Shown one piece after another: positions 1 to 10,646 of a stretch of DNA of 64,000 nt. The stretch's first letter is position 1, and the number at the start of each line of letters is the position of its first letter. The notes below the pieces were generated by a model that did no database searches, was not told where the DNA came from, and was given only the letters and a program-made list of their open reading frames with translations. This DNA is from Distichodus sexfasciatus. Taxonomy: Eukaryota > Chordata > Actinopteri > Characiformes > Distichodontidae. Location of the stretch: contig JAVGVS010000496.1 of assembly GCA_032718565.1 (NCBI GenBank), positions 1 to 64,000 of the forward strand. Direction: 5' to 3'. Position numbers and translations under genes: made by a program.

Positions 1-18
1 TATATATATATATATATA
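1..18. repeat. (TA)n microsatellite
   Basis: An uninterrupted TA run opens the window and may continue beyond its left edge. Confidence 0.9.
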
Positions 19-333
19 CACGTAAGCACGTGTCCAGTTTGTAAGAAAGCACATTCACCAGCGTTTTGTTCTCTAGGTAAGAAGTGAATCTCCCACTGCT
101 GAGCAGCACTCTTACACCAGGTTTAATGCATTGCTGTTAGTCCAAAAGGTTAGGGTTATTGGGTTTTCATAAATGTATAATTTCCTAAAGTATATAATAT
201 TATTCTGCTTAAATGTCAGCTTTCTTGTGAAACATATTTAAGTAAAAAAGGAGAAAATATTGGTGACTGAAGCCCACTGTCTTTTCCATGTGTAGTTCTA
301 TTTCTTATTATTGCTGCTGCTTTTACATTACAA

Positions 334-615
334 CAGGGGTTTTCAGGTGGTTTCAGGGACCACCATTCACACTTGCATAATCCCTCTCACGGGCACATAG
401 TCTGAATGGTGGTCCTTGGAACATATCTGGTGAAAAATGTATTTTTTATTAGATATCTGTATTAAATTCATTTTTCAAAAAGATGGCCAAATCATCTGGA
501 AATGTTTTGAAAAATAAATAAAATAAATATATATATATATGTTTAAGTGATTTCAGTAGTGACACTGGATTGCATGTCCCAGACCACCTGCATTTGCACT
601 GACTGAAGACCCCTC
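334..615. mobile_element. hAT-like MITE, family A copy 1
   Basis: A 282-bp element with terminal inverted repeats related to CAGGGGTTTTCA at the left and GAAGACCCCTC at the right. It is flanked by the near-identical 8-mers CATTACAA (326-333) and TATTACAA (616-623), a 7 of 8 match, as expected for a hAT target-site duplication. The interior is AT-rich and shares the phrase CATCTGGAAATGTTTTGAAA with the copy at 6892-7615. No coding capacity is visible. Confidence 0.72.
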
Positions 616-623
616 TATTACAA

Positions 624-826
624 TATTGTAATTTTTTAACGCATCACATCACAGTTTTAAGTATCAGTTTAGGGTTGTGCTTCTAATAAGATTTTGGGGT
701 GTGAGTGAAAGACCTTTGTGGGGTCAGAATGATAAGAATTCATCTTTGCTATCTTTTTTCTGGTAACTGGTGAGTTCGGGATCAAGTTCAGTCATAAACA
801 GTTATGTGCGAGTGTATGTACGTATA

Positions 827-859
<33 letters not shown>

Positions 860-2559
860 GCCCCATCTCAGCAGTGCTTTATGAGTGGGATTGAGGCTGT
901 GACATTTAGTGGTCTGTATCTGAATGAATGCGTGTGGCTGAATTTTTGAGCCGTGTTGCGCCGTGTGTGGGACCTTTATGGACTGTAACATTGATTTGGT
1001 GGAACTGTAGGTCTACTTAGACACACATGGACACACACTGTGTGGTCGGTCAGCGCTATTGTGTGTATAATTCTGCCTCGTTCGAAATGTGGGGTCAATT
1101 ATTGAAAATCTCATCTTCCTCTCACTACAAATATCCAGAGACCTGCCCACACACAAGCTCTAAATGAGCTGGACGATCAAGCAGCAATAGTTATAGATCA
1201 AAATCAGGTATTAATATGACAAAGTGGATATTGATTTAATATTTAAGGACCAAATAGCTTTCTTGTTGGTGCTGATTATCTCTAAAGCAGCCAAAAATGA
1301 GATTGTTCAGTTCTCAGAGTAGCTTCTATTTGACAACTAAGAAGGTTACATTTTTTTAACTATTAAAAGTGGCTTCTGTTAAGAAATAATTAGACAAAAT
1401 ATGTTTTTCTGCCCAGAACAGCTTCTATTCCAAAACCAAAAAGGGCAAAAGATTTAATTTTAGTCATGAAATTTTAGTTATTGTTTAAGCTTAACACTGT
1501 GTTACTAGATTCACACACAATTCAGTGGAAATATATTCATGGTATATATATATATAAAGACACCAGCTAATTTTTTATAATATATAGAGGAATATTTGTT
1601 TTTAGGTTATATATTGCTGTATAACATGACTGAGTTTGTTCTATTCATTTCTTTATGAAATCAATTTAAATACAAGAATCTGATCAGACTTCCATGTGAG
1701 GACGTGATTGTTTCCGGAAACTTTAACAGTCAGATTTGTCTTTTTTTTTTTTTGCAGGATTGGTCATCGTAAGTAAAAAAAAAAAAAACCCTTTAGATCT
1801 ATCTGATTTTTGGCCCTACCGAAAAACGAAAAAGGGTAAAAGATTCACATTTAAGGTCAGGTTTAGGTGTAGTATTATTTAGTTTAGTTTATTTTATATA
1901 AAAATTTGGTACAATATATTAAGGCCAAATATATTTTCAGCTGCTTGTTAGTCTCTCGTCATTCGTTTTTTCTGTGAACTCTATAATCATTTAACTTAAT
2001 TAGAATAAATTAATTTATACTTTGCTATTTGTGAGGATGTGATTGTCTCTTATTGATTAAACAAAACTTGAGATCTGTCAGATTTCAGTGGCTTTGTGAG
2101 GACCGGGCCTCAAAGAAAAGTTCCTGAGTTTGTTTGAAAAACTAATAGATTTGCTTTAGGTTTCTGTGGTTAAGATTAATGTTAGTGATGTCATATTATT
2201 TACACTTGGTTATGGGAGTCATGGGAAGAACACCACAAAGATAGTAAGACGTGAGCAGATGGGGCCGTGTGTGTGGTATAGACTAGAGTTCTGTAGTACG
2301 GCATTTTAGTAGAGCCAAACATGGTGTGAGGGTTTGAGCTTGAGTCTGAGATGAATCTAAATCCATAAATCAGTGTTTAAATACAGCATTAGTCCCACTT
2401 CTGTCCTTTCCAGCCTTTCCCGCGTCTCTCAGCAGCCTGGACGAAGGGTTAAGTGTGTTTGTCTAGCAAAGCACTCCCATTTTATAGCCTTAACCTTTCA
2501 GAGAGCATATATGTAAGTGTCTGTGTGTGTGTTCGTTCAGAACCCCGATGAGCTACACG
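624..2559. other. AT-rich intronic DNA, no gene seen
   Basis: A TG/GA microsatellite lies near 826-858, with short A and T runs near 1741-1790. No exon, RNA gene or complete mobile element was recognised. Confidence 0.6.
826..858. repeat. (TG)n(AG)n microsatellite
   Basis: A TG run passes directly into an AG run. Confidence 0.9.
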
Positions 2560-3350
2560 CCAGTCACACACCTGTGCACTTGTCTGTCGTTTCTCCCCTA
2601 AGAGCTCCTTCTCTAGCGGAATGTGGGTGGTTTATCATCAAAGCCCCCACCACCAGCCCCCCACTTTTTGGGGGGGTTTTTACGAGCGGTATAAACTTTC
2701 CGCTACGGCCGTCGTGCCCCCATCCCGGCGATAAACATCAACTCTCCACCAGCAGTGTTCATAAACCCCGCTTAAGTGCACTCAGCCTTTAAGAGGAATG
2801 CAGAGAGAGCGCGAGAGTGAGGGCCTCAAAAACCTCCGATCCGTTCCCAAAAAAATACGGATTTACCGTCACGCTGCCGGGTATCGATCATTTTTTTTTT
2901 AGGGCCCAGCGTTGGTCTGTGTTTGAAAACGAGGCCTCTTTAGCTACGCGCCGGCCCTGTGTTAGCCTCACCGCGGTTACCGCGCAGCGCCAAGCTGGAG
3001 GCGAGGTCACGTCTTGGTCGGCGGAGAGTCCGGTTGAGGGGAGCGTATTTACGATGTTTGGAGTTGAAGCTTATACTCGGTCTTTGATAAAAGCAGCGTG
3101 GAGTTTACGTCTTAACGTTAAGGTAAAGCAGAGCGCGTGAGGGCAGGGTTTAGACGGAAGCGGGGTTTATATATGATGTTGGGAGCGGGAGATGTTTGTG
3201 CTGTGGCTTTAGTGCGGGCTGTGAGATATGAGTGCTTTATCTCGTGTGTGTGACAGGGCTGAATGTTATAGACTAAATCTGCTGCCGCTGCTGCTCGATT
3301 ATGGGACTCGTGCGGCTGCTGGAGAGGCAATAAATAAAAACTTGATTGTG
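2560..3350. other. CpG-rich non-repetitive intronic block
   Basis: GC and CpG content rise clearly above the flanks. The frames are open for up to about 107 codons, but no splice-flanked coding segment or known domain is visible. I could not match it to any repeat family in the window. It is a candidate conserved non-coding element or an old CpG island; this is inference from composition only. Confidence 0.3.
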
Positions 3351-3428
3351 CTTTTTATCTGCTATAAAATCTGAAGACATTTCAAATAAAGCTGGGTTTG
3401 AAGTTTGTGAAGTGTACCGCTGCATCAG

Positions 3429-3452
3429 AGTGTGTGTGTGTGTGTGTGTGTG
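3429..3452. repeat. (TG)n microsatellite
   Basis: Simple TG repeat, followed about 120 bases later by an ATT-rich tract at roughly 3576-3613. Confidence 0.9.
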
Positions 3453-3575
3453 AAATTTGGTGGGCCTGCAGTTCTAATAACAGAAGCATATACAGTAGTA
3501 TATATTATATAATAGTAGCAGTAGTGATGTATTGATCATTTTATCAATATCAGTAGTAGCAAAAGTAGTACATTG

Positions 3576-3613
3576 ATTATTATTATTAATTATTATTATT
3601 ATTATTATTATTA
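3576..3613. repeat. (ATT)n microsatellite
   Basis: Simple ATT repeat with one interruption. Confidence 0.85.
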
Positions 3614-3799
3614 CTGGTACTAGACAGATTATCATTAGTAGTACATAAATGATTATTTTCTTTACTAGTAGTACACATTATTATTAGCATTAGTGGTAGC
3701 TTAATATTACTAATAATATTTATTAAAAATCTTACAGTAAATGTTAGGATGTAAAATTTTCCATTAACCAATACAGGGGACTAAGTTTTTGATTTTGTG

Positions 3800-3949
3800 A
3801 TGGTGTGTGTGTGTGTGTGTATGCCTAGAAGTGTGCTATACTTCTCCTTTGCCTCTCTTCTGTTTCACCTGTGTCTGTTTTGTGTTGCATCTTTGGCTTG
3901 CGTCTGCCTCATTCACCCACCATTAACATCACTGCCGGCCCAGACAGAG

Positions 3950-3987
<38 letters not shown>

Positions 3988-4046
3988 AATGCATGTGTTT
4001 GTGTGTGTGTGTGTACTAATGCATGTGTGTGTGTGTGTGTGTGCGT
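3800..4046. repeat. Compound (TG)n microsatellite
   Basis: Several TG runs, at about 3803-3821 and 3955-4045, are separated by the phrase TACTAATGCATG, which occurs twice. This shows an internal duplication of a larger unit. Confidence 0.85.
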
Positions 4047-4640
4047 GCACGCGTTTCATTTGGAGCAGACGTCCAGCCACCGCTCGAGCTGGACGTGTGT
4101 TTATCATTCCCGCCAAAACTCGCTCCTCGCGCCAGCCCCGCTAGTCTCTGTTTTATATCGCCTGATTAAGTCGGAGCGACTTTTCTGGGTCTCGGCTCAG
4201 TCCGGTTGAGGCCTGGACGCTCCTCCGTCCAAACCTATCCCCAAATCCGACCTCTGCTCGCCGAGCCGGTTCAGCAGCGGCGGCTTCTGGGAGTCGAGCG
4301 GGTCGAAGGGAGCGTACTTGTGGATATTCTGGGTTACGGCGAGGTCAGGTTATTGTTGGAGGACTCTGGTTTTGTGGTCGGTGGTCTGCTCTAGGTTAGG
4401 TGAGGGAGAAGCGTTCCCTTCTAGAAATACTACCTTTCTTTGGTTTTAATAGATTTCTCAGAACCAGACGGTTCCAGGCCGTGGTTATATTTGGCGTTTT
4501 TAATCTTTGTTCTATTTTTTGGACGATAATTGGACAAAGATGACGGATTCTTGGGTGGGCCGGACGGCAGAACTGTGGAATGACTGTAGGTCACCAGCAA
4601 CACCACATGGAGGAGGAGCGACTTGTGCTCCCAACTGCAC
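4047..4640. other. CpG-rich non-repetitive intronic block
   Basis: A second GC-rich unique block with open frames of up to about 62 codons but no recognisable protein. It shares the short phrase GTCCGGTTGAGG with the block at 2560-3350. No function can be assigned. Confidence 0.3.
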
Positions 4641-4916
4641 TGTCGGATGGAAATAAATGGCTTTTTAGGTTTCGTGCCTAATCCTACACGTTACTCGGAT
4701 GAAAAGTTAAGGTCTTGGATACGATAAATTTATCATCAGAAATGTTTAATTTTTTTAAACGCTACTTCCAATGATCTTACTTCATCTACCTCGATTGGAA
4801 AATGAGAACAGCAAGATATTTAAAGGTGTGTCCTAATGGTTAGTGAGTTTTGTTGGAACTAATATAGAAACTCTGCTCACACACAAAGTTTCCTTGTGAG
4901 TTCAAATGCACGTAGC

Positions 4917-5349
4917 TAGAGGTCGACCGATATTGTTTTTTCAGGGCTGATATTGATACCGATTACTGCTAGTTAACAGGGCCGATATTTGGAACCCATA
5001 TGCAATTTTAAAAAAGAAAATATCTAACAAAATTTGGAATTTTACAAACACCAAGCTCAGCTGGAACGCTCCCCTCTCCTCTTCGGAGCTTCACGCTGCG
5101 CTAGTGAGTGAGTGAGTGACAACAAGGCTTTAGCGTTGATTGGCTGCTACTTGTGACATATAGTCAATCAGAGACTGTTGTGGGCGGGACATTAAATGAA
5201 GCAGCGAGTGGAGAGCAAACGGCACAGACGGCAGTGGAGCCACAGTAGCGCACCTTGTAATTACTTAATATCGGCGATGGTCAAAATTAAACATCGATAC
5301 CGATAAACAGCAAAATGCCTAATGTCGGCCCGTAATCGGTCGCCACTGA
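4917..5349. mobile_element. hAT-like MITE
   Basis: The left end TAGAGGTCGACCGAT and the reverse complement of the right end (TCAGTGGCGACCGAT) form imperfect terminal inverted repeats. The interior has the GATATTGATACCGATTA type of wording common to fish non-autonomous hAT elements. A clean target duplication is not visible, so the exact ends are approximate. Confidence 0.6.
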
Positions 5350-5387
5350 TACCTAGCAAATACACGGTTACACAAGCGATACAACGC

Positions 5388-5612
5388 ACCGCAGGGCACA
5401 CACGCTCACACAATCACACTCCGTCACGCCTTATGGGGCCAATTTAGAGTCGCCAGTCGACCTATACTGCACGCTTTTGGACTGTAGGAGGAAACCGGCG
5501 CATCTGGCGGAAAGCCAGGCGAACACGGGGAGAGCATGAAAACTCCACACAGAAAGGCCCGTCTCACTGTGAGGCAGCAACGCTAACCACTGCAACACCG
5601 CCGCCCAACCTC
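5388..5612 (-). repeat. Fish LINE 3'-tail fragment
   Basis: Read on the minus strand, this has the familiar order of a fish LINE tail: a column-header-like GC-rich segment, a cleaned CTCCACAGTCC-type block and a segment about gene-poor non-coding DNA. Related tails lie at 28997-29215, 31840-32058 and 45000-45240. It is 5'-truncated and non-coding. Confidence 0.55.
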
Positions 5613-6689
5613 TCTTTTAATAAAGAAAAACGATAAACGATACAGGCCTTTTCGGCTACCTACATGGTGCAATGATTCTTTTCTTTACATAAAATTAGGT
5701 TGAGCATCTTTTGGGTGACGTTGGCAAAGAAAACACTTGCTCAGAATAAAGTTTAGAAGAAATGCTGAGAGAAGCCTAGACTCCTCCTAGTGCAGTGTCT
5801 GAATTTTGGCCATTTTAGTTTCTGTAAGTCCAGTTTAAGTCCAGGAGGTCACTCCAAGCTCTAAGTGAGGACCAGAATCCAAATGACCTTATGGAGTCTT
5901 ATTGGTCCAGTTTTAAATCTACTGGGTCTCTGCATGGTCTTAGTGAAGTTAGGCATTCGGGTGAATCCAGGACAAGTCTACTGGGTCTCTGCAACGATCT
6001 GGGGGATGGAAACAGGTCTTTTTTCTTGCTAGGTTTAGGAATAAGACAGGAAGAAGAATGGATCTGGAGGAGAAAGACGCGTTTTTCCATGCAATTAAAT
6101 CCATGGAAATCCAAACCGAAGAAAGGAAAAGACAACTGGGGCTCCTTTAGAAAAGAGCATGACCTCTCAGATTTAATTGCTTTCCTACCAAATATTTAGG
6201 CTGGCTACATACTTCAGTGGGCACTGATGACCCAAGTGTTGTCTTACCAAAAATATATGTCTGATTTTGGGGCTTGCCAAACGTGTTTTTTCTTTTTCTG
6301 AGACCTCACACTAGCCCCATTTGGGCAAAATATAAACCATGCGGTTTCCGACATCAAACAGGGATTTGTCTTCACCGACATTCTGTTGTGTTTTGTTTGT
6401 CCGTTTATATGATGTGAGCCTAGTTTTTATCTAAGGAGGCATGTTTTGTTTTGTGATACTGTATATTTGGAGACTTCTACCAATACAGATGATTAAATAA
6501 AACCCGTTCTCCGCAGATGCTAAAAAGCTGCTGACTGGTTACCGGCATTCAATGTACGTTTATAGAATTTGGCTAATGCTCTTGTAAAGAGTAATGAGCA
6601 TGAGGCCTTGTAGTCCACCATGGGAATGTTCTTCATACATGTAAACTGAGACGTAAATACACAGCTGGTAATCACTAAAGTTTTACAGT

Positions 6690-6856
6690 TACTGTACATT
6701 CATGGCATGTAGCAGACTCTGCTATCCAGAGCCACTTCCATTTCCTAATTACGGGACAGTCGTGGGGTTAATTAAGGGTTTTGCTCATGGAACTGGTGGT
6801 GGCAGTGCTGGAGGTAGACTAGAGCTGGATTTGAACCTACAACCTCTTCACCACAG
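6690..6856 (-). repeat. tRNA-derived SINE, family V copy
   Basis: On the minus strand this copy runs from a degenerate tRNA-like head (box B-like GGTTCAAATCC at its plus-strand right end) to the tail GGAAATGGAAGTGGCTCTGG. The same tail ends the copy at 7109-7308. It is a retroposed, non-coding element. Confidence 0.65.
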
Positions 6857-7108
6857 AAGGCAAGAATGTTAAAAATAGTCCACCATTAATCCAAGGGTTC
6901 TCAACTGGTTTTGTCCCAGGGACCACCATTCAGTTTAAGCAGTGTTCTGCAGCCCACTGTATGCCCGTATGAGTGATTTTGAAGGGGGGGGTCCTATTAT
7001 TTTTTTAGGTTTTCACATTAAATTCAATAATTCAGAAACATACCCAAAACATCTGGAAATGTTTTGAAAAATAATAAATAACATTTTTTTTTAAGTGATT
7101 TCAGAAGT

Positions 7109-7308
7109 GTGGGTAGTGGTGGCCTAGTGGTAGGACACTCGTCTCTGGACCGAGTGGTTGTGAGTTCGAATCCTACCTCTGCCACTACTGTCATCGGGTC
7201 TCTGCGCAAGACCCGTAACCCTACGCTGCTCTCAGGGGGACTGTGCCTGAAATTAGGAAATGGAAGTCGCTCTGGATAAGAGCGTCTGCTAAATGCTGTA
7301 AATGTAAA
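7109..7308 (+). repeat. tRNA-derived SINE, family V, full-length-like
   Basis: The tRNA-like head has a polymerase III box A (TGGCCTAGTGG, 7120-7130) and box B (GAGTTCGAATCC, 7162-7173). The body is followed by the tail CTCTGGATAAGAGCGTCTGC, which is widespread in fish V-SINE and L2-tailed SINEs. It is the best preserved family V copy here and lies inside a family A MITE. Confidence 0.85.
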
Positions 7309-7312
7309 AAAG

Positions 7313-7550
7313 TGAAAGTGAGTGATTATTTGTTATTATGAACACAGTACAGCACACAGTGCACCACAACCAAATGTGATCTCTGCATTTAACCCATCCG
7401 TGAAGGAGCAGTGGGCAGCTAACAGGCGCCCGGGGAGCAGTGCTTGGGGACGGTACCTTGCTCATGAGTACCTCAGTGGTAACTTTACCGGCCCTGGATT
7501 TGAACCTGCGACCTTCTGATCACGGGGCGAACACCCTACCGTTATGCCAT
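7313..7550 (-). repeat. tRNA-derived SINE, family S
   Basis: On the minus strand the element begins with a tRNA-like head at its plus-strand right end, with a degenerate box A near 7540 and box B written as GGATTTGAACC on the plus strand. It ends in a tail written CACTTTCACTT at the left. The central phrase GAAGGAGCAGTGGGCAGCTA recurs in at least six other copies in this window. Confidence 0.85.
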
Positions 7551-7959
7551 GAAACTGGACTGCACGTCACAGACCACCTGCATTGCTGCCGCAGACCACC
7601 AGTTGAAAACCCCTGACATAATCGATGCATTGCGATGCAGACTGATTATATGATAATGACGTTGCTTGGTGATTTTCTAGCTAAGGCATAAAAATCCTAG
7701 TTGTAAAGAACATCCCGGTAGGAACTCTGGCTGCCCGATCTGTGATCCATGTCCAATCTGTGTGAAATGTGAAGTAACGCAGACAAAGTAATGAGATGCA
7801 TTGTGATACTAGTTCACAACTCTAGCCACCATCACCACCACTAGGGCAACACACTTCTCCAAACACTGCCAGTGCACACCATGTGCTGTCAAGAATACAC
7901 AAACGAAAGCATCTAGGCAACTGTTAAAAAATACATTGACCGCTTAAGAGACACCATTC

Positions 7960-8150
7960 AAAACTTCCATTCCTTCCATTTCCTCCAGAGTGACTTCCAT
8001 TTCCTGATTTCAGGGACAGTCTCTGTGGAGCAACTTGGGGTTAAGGGTCTTACTCAGGGGGCTACCACCTGAATCCTTATCTCCAAGTTGCTCCAGGAAG
8101 ACTGTCTTTGTAATTAGGAGGCAGAAGTTGCTCTAGATGCGTGAGTGCTG
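7960..8150. repeat. Fused fragments of family V SINE tails
   Basis: Two V-type tails face opposite directions. One reads on the minus strand near 7970-8060 (CCATTTCCTGATTTCAGGGACAG-like) and the other on the plus strand near 8080-8146. This suggests an insertion or inversion between two copies. No head region is clear. Confidence 0.5.
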
Positions 8151-8180
8151 GCTATAAACCATAAACGAAAGTAAAGTAAG

Positions 8181-9067
8181 TAGGGATGCACAATCATATC
8201 GGAATCGGCCAATAATTGCACCGGACCGATGCTTAGATTTGCCCGATATGTTCAGCCAATATTTTATGATGGATTTACTGTACACAGGAAAGGTAGTGCT
8301 TGTGCCAGGCACGTCCAAAGTCTGAGGTGGGATGTTATACGGCCCGGGCCTTCTGTCTTAAAATGTATAGAATTATTTTGCACAACGTGGAACATTCACG
8401 ATAAAAATCTCGTGTTTGCGTTCAACTCTGCCTGCACGTGCTTAATATTTTTAAGTAAGTAAATTGCGTGAACTCGAACATTGGCCGTGTCCTGACCCGT
8501 GCACTGCTGCTCTTAACAGTATGGTAGGTAAGATGCTCTTATCATACTTCTCTATGCAGTAGTACGCATCTCAGGAAACAGCCGGGGTTGTAGCATAACG
8601 GCTCTCTACACACTAGGTAGTGCACATGGGGTGTCAACGCGCCCTATTTGACTTGGTACACCACATAGACTTTTTCTTAAAATGTTGCGCACTACGCTGG
8701 AAATGCTCCGCCCTCTCTCGACTCTGCTTTTACGCTCGCTTGACTTGTCACTGTATTAGAAATATCAGAGTTATGGCACTATTTTTGTGCCAAAATTCAG
8801 CTGACGCAGAGGAACTTTGGTGAGCAAAATGTCTTGTCTTTACACGCTCAACTCTTCCTGCGCTCGCCCTCAACTCATTTATCAGTATCAGTTTCGGTGC
8901 CGACAGATATAAGCAAGAAAAATATCGGTTATCGGCATCGGCCAGTCAACTCTTCCTGCGCTCGCCCTCAAAACATTTATCAGTATCAGTATCGGCGCCG
9001 ACAGATATAAGCATGAAAAATATCGGTTATCGGCATCGGCCAGTAATTCCCATATCGTGCATCCCTA
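8181..9067. mobile_element. hAT-like element, family B
   Basis: An 887-bp element with terminal repeats TAGGGATGCAC at the left and GTGCATCCCTA at the right. The flanking 8-mers AAAGTAAG (8173-8180) and CAAGTAGG (9068-9075) agree at 6 of 8 positions, consistent with an aged hAT duplication. The interior has short open frames but no transposase. Related copies lie at 12141-12932, 40363-40562 and inside both arms of the palindrome at 28903-32152. Confidence 0.72.
8848..9043. repeat. 98-bp tandem duplication
   Basis: Two adjacent 98-base units (8848-8945 and 8946-9043) both start with TCAACTCTTCCTGCGCTCGC and end with ATCGGCATCGGCCAG. They differ at only a few positions. The duplication lies at the right end of the family B element. 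Confidence 0.9.
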
Positions 9068-9339
9068 CAAGTAGGAACTGCATTTATTTCCTTAAGTTTA
9101 GAGGGCTTTGGTTTATTAAATGTGGAAAATAACAGTTACAAACCCACAACTCTGAGTCTGTTTGAGTCGGTCTTCACACCTCACAAGCCAGGACGTTTCG
9201 AGCTACTGTAATTACTAATGATTTTGTAAAACTTCTTGGGAGGTCGCAGCTCGAGATAATGACTCACTGTACGCACGACAATAAGTGTGTGTACACTTAT
9301 AGCTTCTGTTGTAAATCAGGCCTCTGCCTGTTCCGTGAT

Positions 9340-9620
9340 GCATCTCCGGGCTTGATTTAGAAAGTCTGGAGCTCTTTGATTACAGCGAGCCCCTTGGGCC
9401 CAGACGGCGGCGTATCTGGGATAGATTGAGTGCGTCTGAGCACGAGATGAGAATCCGGCGAGCGCCGCGATAAAGCGCGTGTACGGGCAGAGCCATAAAT
9501 CAGCCGCGCTGTGGAAAAAGAGCGAGACGGAGATAAAGGAAGAGCGAGGGAACGAGGGATCATCCTCTACCCTTCCTTCTCATAAGTCTTGCAGAGAGGC
9601 ATAAATCAGAGATGCGGATT
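9340..9620. other. CpG-rich unique block, candidate regulatory element
   Basis: Non-repetitive, CpG-rich intronic DNA about 1 kb upstream of the exon. ATAAATCA, the reverse complement of TGATTTAT, a PBX-HOX-type site, occurs at 9495-9502 and 9601-9608. No coding potential is evident. A regulatory role is inference. Confidence 0.35.
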
Positions 9621-10129
9621 TCGCTTCAGAATCCATCTCCCCGGACTATAAAAAAAAAAGCCTCGTTAAAAGGCAACAAAAAAAGTTGGAATTTGAGTGT
9701 GGTTCCAATTTGTTTCCCCCCTTTTGAATGTTTTACATTTTGCAACACTTCATTGGCCAGCGCTTGGCTTCTCCTCACTGCGAGGTTTGATAAAAGTGGT
9801 GAGTGTGGATGAAACAATGGCAGCACATCTGGTCAAGTGGAGTGAGGTATGGAGGCCTTACGTTCTACTTGGCTTGTATCGACTCATTAATACATACACA
9901 CCTCGCAGCCTCTTGACTTTGGGGCCCCTGTTTACTGACCTTTGTGGGAAACCGAAAATCTCTTTATAAAAACCTGACAAAGTGGACGTTGTGGGGGCCG
10001 GAACAAAGGCCCTTAAGAGGGAAAAAGGGCTCGTGTAAGTGGTTAAATGAATGGAAATTAGTGAGTAAATTAAATAAACCCCTTAAAATGGACAAATTGC
10101 TAATCATTTTTGCAATGATTTTGTCATTT

Positions 10130-10387
10130 TTGCTACGTTTTTTTTTTTGTATGTGTGTGAATGTGTCAGAGAGAAAGAGAGAGAGCAATTTTTGGCATAA
10201 GATAAAGATTCTAAAGCTGAATATAACATATATCACAATGATAAAAATAAATGTGTACATTCGTGTGTTGAGAGTCAGAGCGTCAAAGAGACGGCTTTTT
10301 AGAGGGATGGGTTTTTGGCTTGAGATCGAGATTCTGAAGAGTATTTTTAAGCCCAAATCATAATGATAAAAACAAGTGTGAGAGATG

Positions 10388-10426
<39 letters not shown>

Positions 10427-10560
10427 GAACAGAGAGAGGGAGATCAAGAAATGGAGAGTCATTTTGATATAAGACAGAGTTGAATATTGCAATTTTTTAA
10501 AACCAATATCACAATGAGAAAACAAGCTTGTGTGTGTGGGAGGGTGAGTGAGCGTGTGTG
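10130..10560. repeat. Decayed three-unit tandem repeat before the exon
   Basis: Three diverged units each contain a GAGA-rich stretch, a GAT/AAG/ATTCT-like middle and a closing phrase. The closing phrases are ATATCACAATGATAAAAATA (from 10230), AAATCATAATGATAAAAACA (from 10355) and ATATCACAATGAGAAAACAA (from 10506). The units are spaced about 125 and 151 bases apart. One GA stretch has expanded to a pure microsatellite at about 10390-10418. Confidence 0.6.
10390..10418. repeat. (AG)n microsatellite
   Basis: Pure AG run inside the second unit of the decayed tandem repeat. Confidence 0.9.
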
Positions 10561-10646
10561 TGTTTGTGTAAAAGTGAGTTAATTTATTAGCCCATATCTT
10601 AAAACCTCCTTTACCTCTGACTCCGTGCTTTGTCTTTTTTCCGCAG

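Larger units (their letters stand above)
6892..7615. mobile_element. hAT-like MITE, family A copy 2, split by two SINEs
   Basis: The outer parts (6892-7108 and about 7551-7615) match the element at 334-615. They share the CATCTGGAAATGTTTTGAAA phrase, the AAGTGATTTCAG phrase and the ends CAAGGGTTCTCAACTGG and AGTTGAAAACCCCTG. Two SINEs of different families and opposite orientation sit back to back inside it. The flanking 8-mers CATTAATC and ACATAATC agree only partly, so the outer duplication has decayed. Confidence 0.65.
1..10646 (+). other. cacna2d3: Upstream intron of cacna2d3 (partial)
   Basis: This stretch precedes the first recognisable exon and ends in a good U2-type acceptor, a T-rich tract followed by CCGCAG at 10641-10646. 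The downstream exon starts with one base that completes a codon, so this intron interrupts a codon after its second base. I looked for the preceding alpha2delta-3 exon, which should end in a Cys-rich segment, and did not recognise it. The stretch holds AT-rich intronic DNA, the repeats listed separately and CpG-rich unique blocks near 2560-3350, 4040-4640 and 9340-9620. Calling it intron is inference from the exon that follows. Confidence 0.75.

Noticed and set aside
2817..3140. 107-codon frame in a CpG-rich intronic block
   Set aside because: No domain, no supporting splice sites and no resemblance to the alpha2delta sequence; open frames are expected in GC-rich DNA.
7109..7200. tRNA genes suggested by box A and box B sequences
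   Set aside because: Each pair is followed by a shared SINE body and tail and recurs in many copies, so these are retroposons, not functional tRNA genes.
9944..10363. 139-codon frame just upstream of the first exon
   Set aside because: It is AT-rich, overlaps the decayed tandem repeat, has an equally open opposite strand, and does not match the alpha2delta protein.
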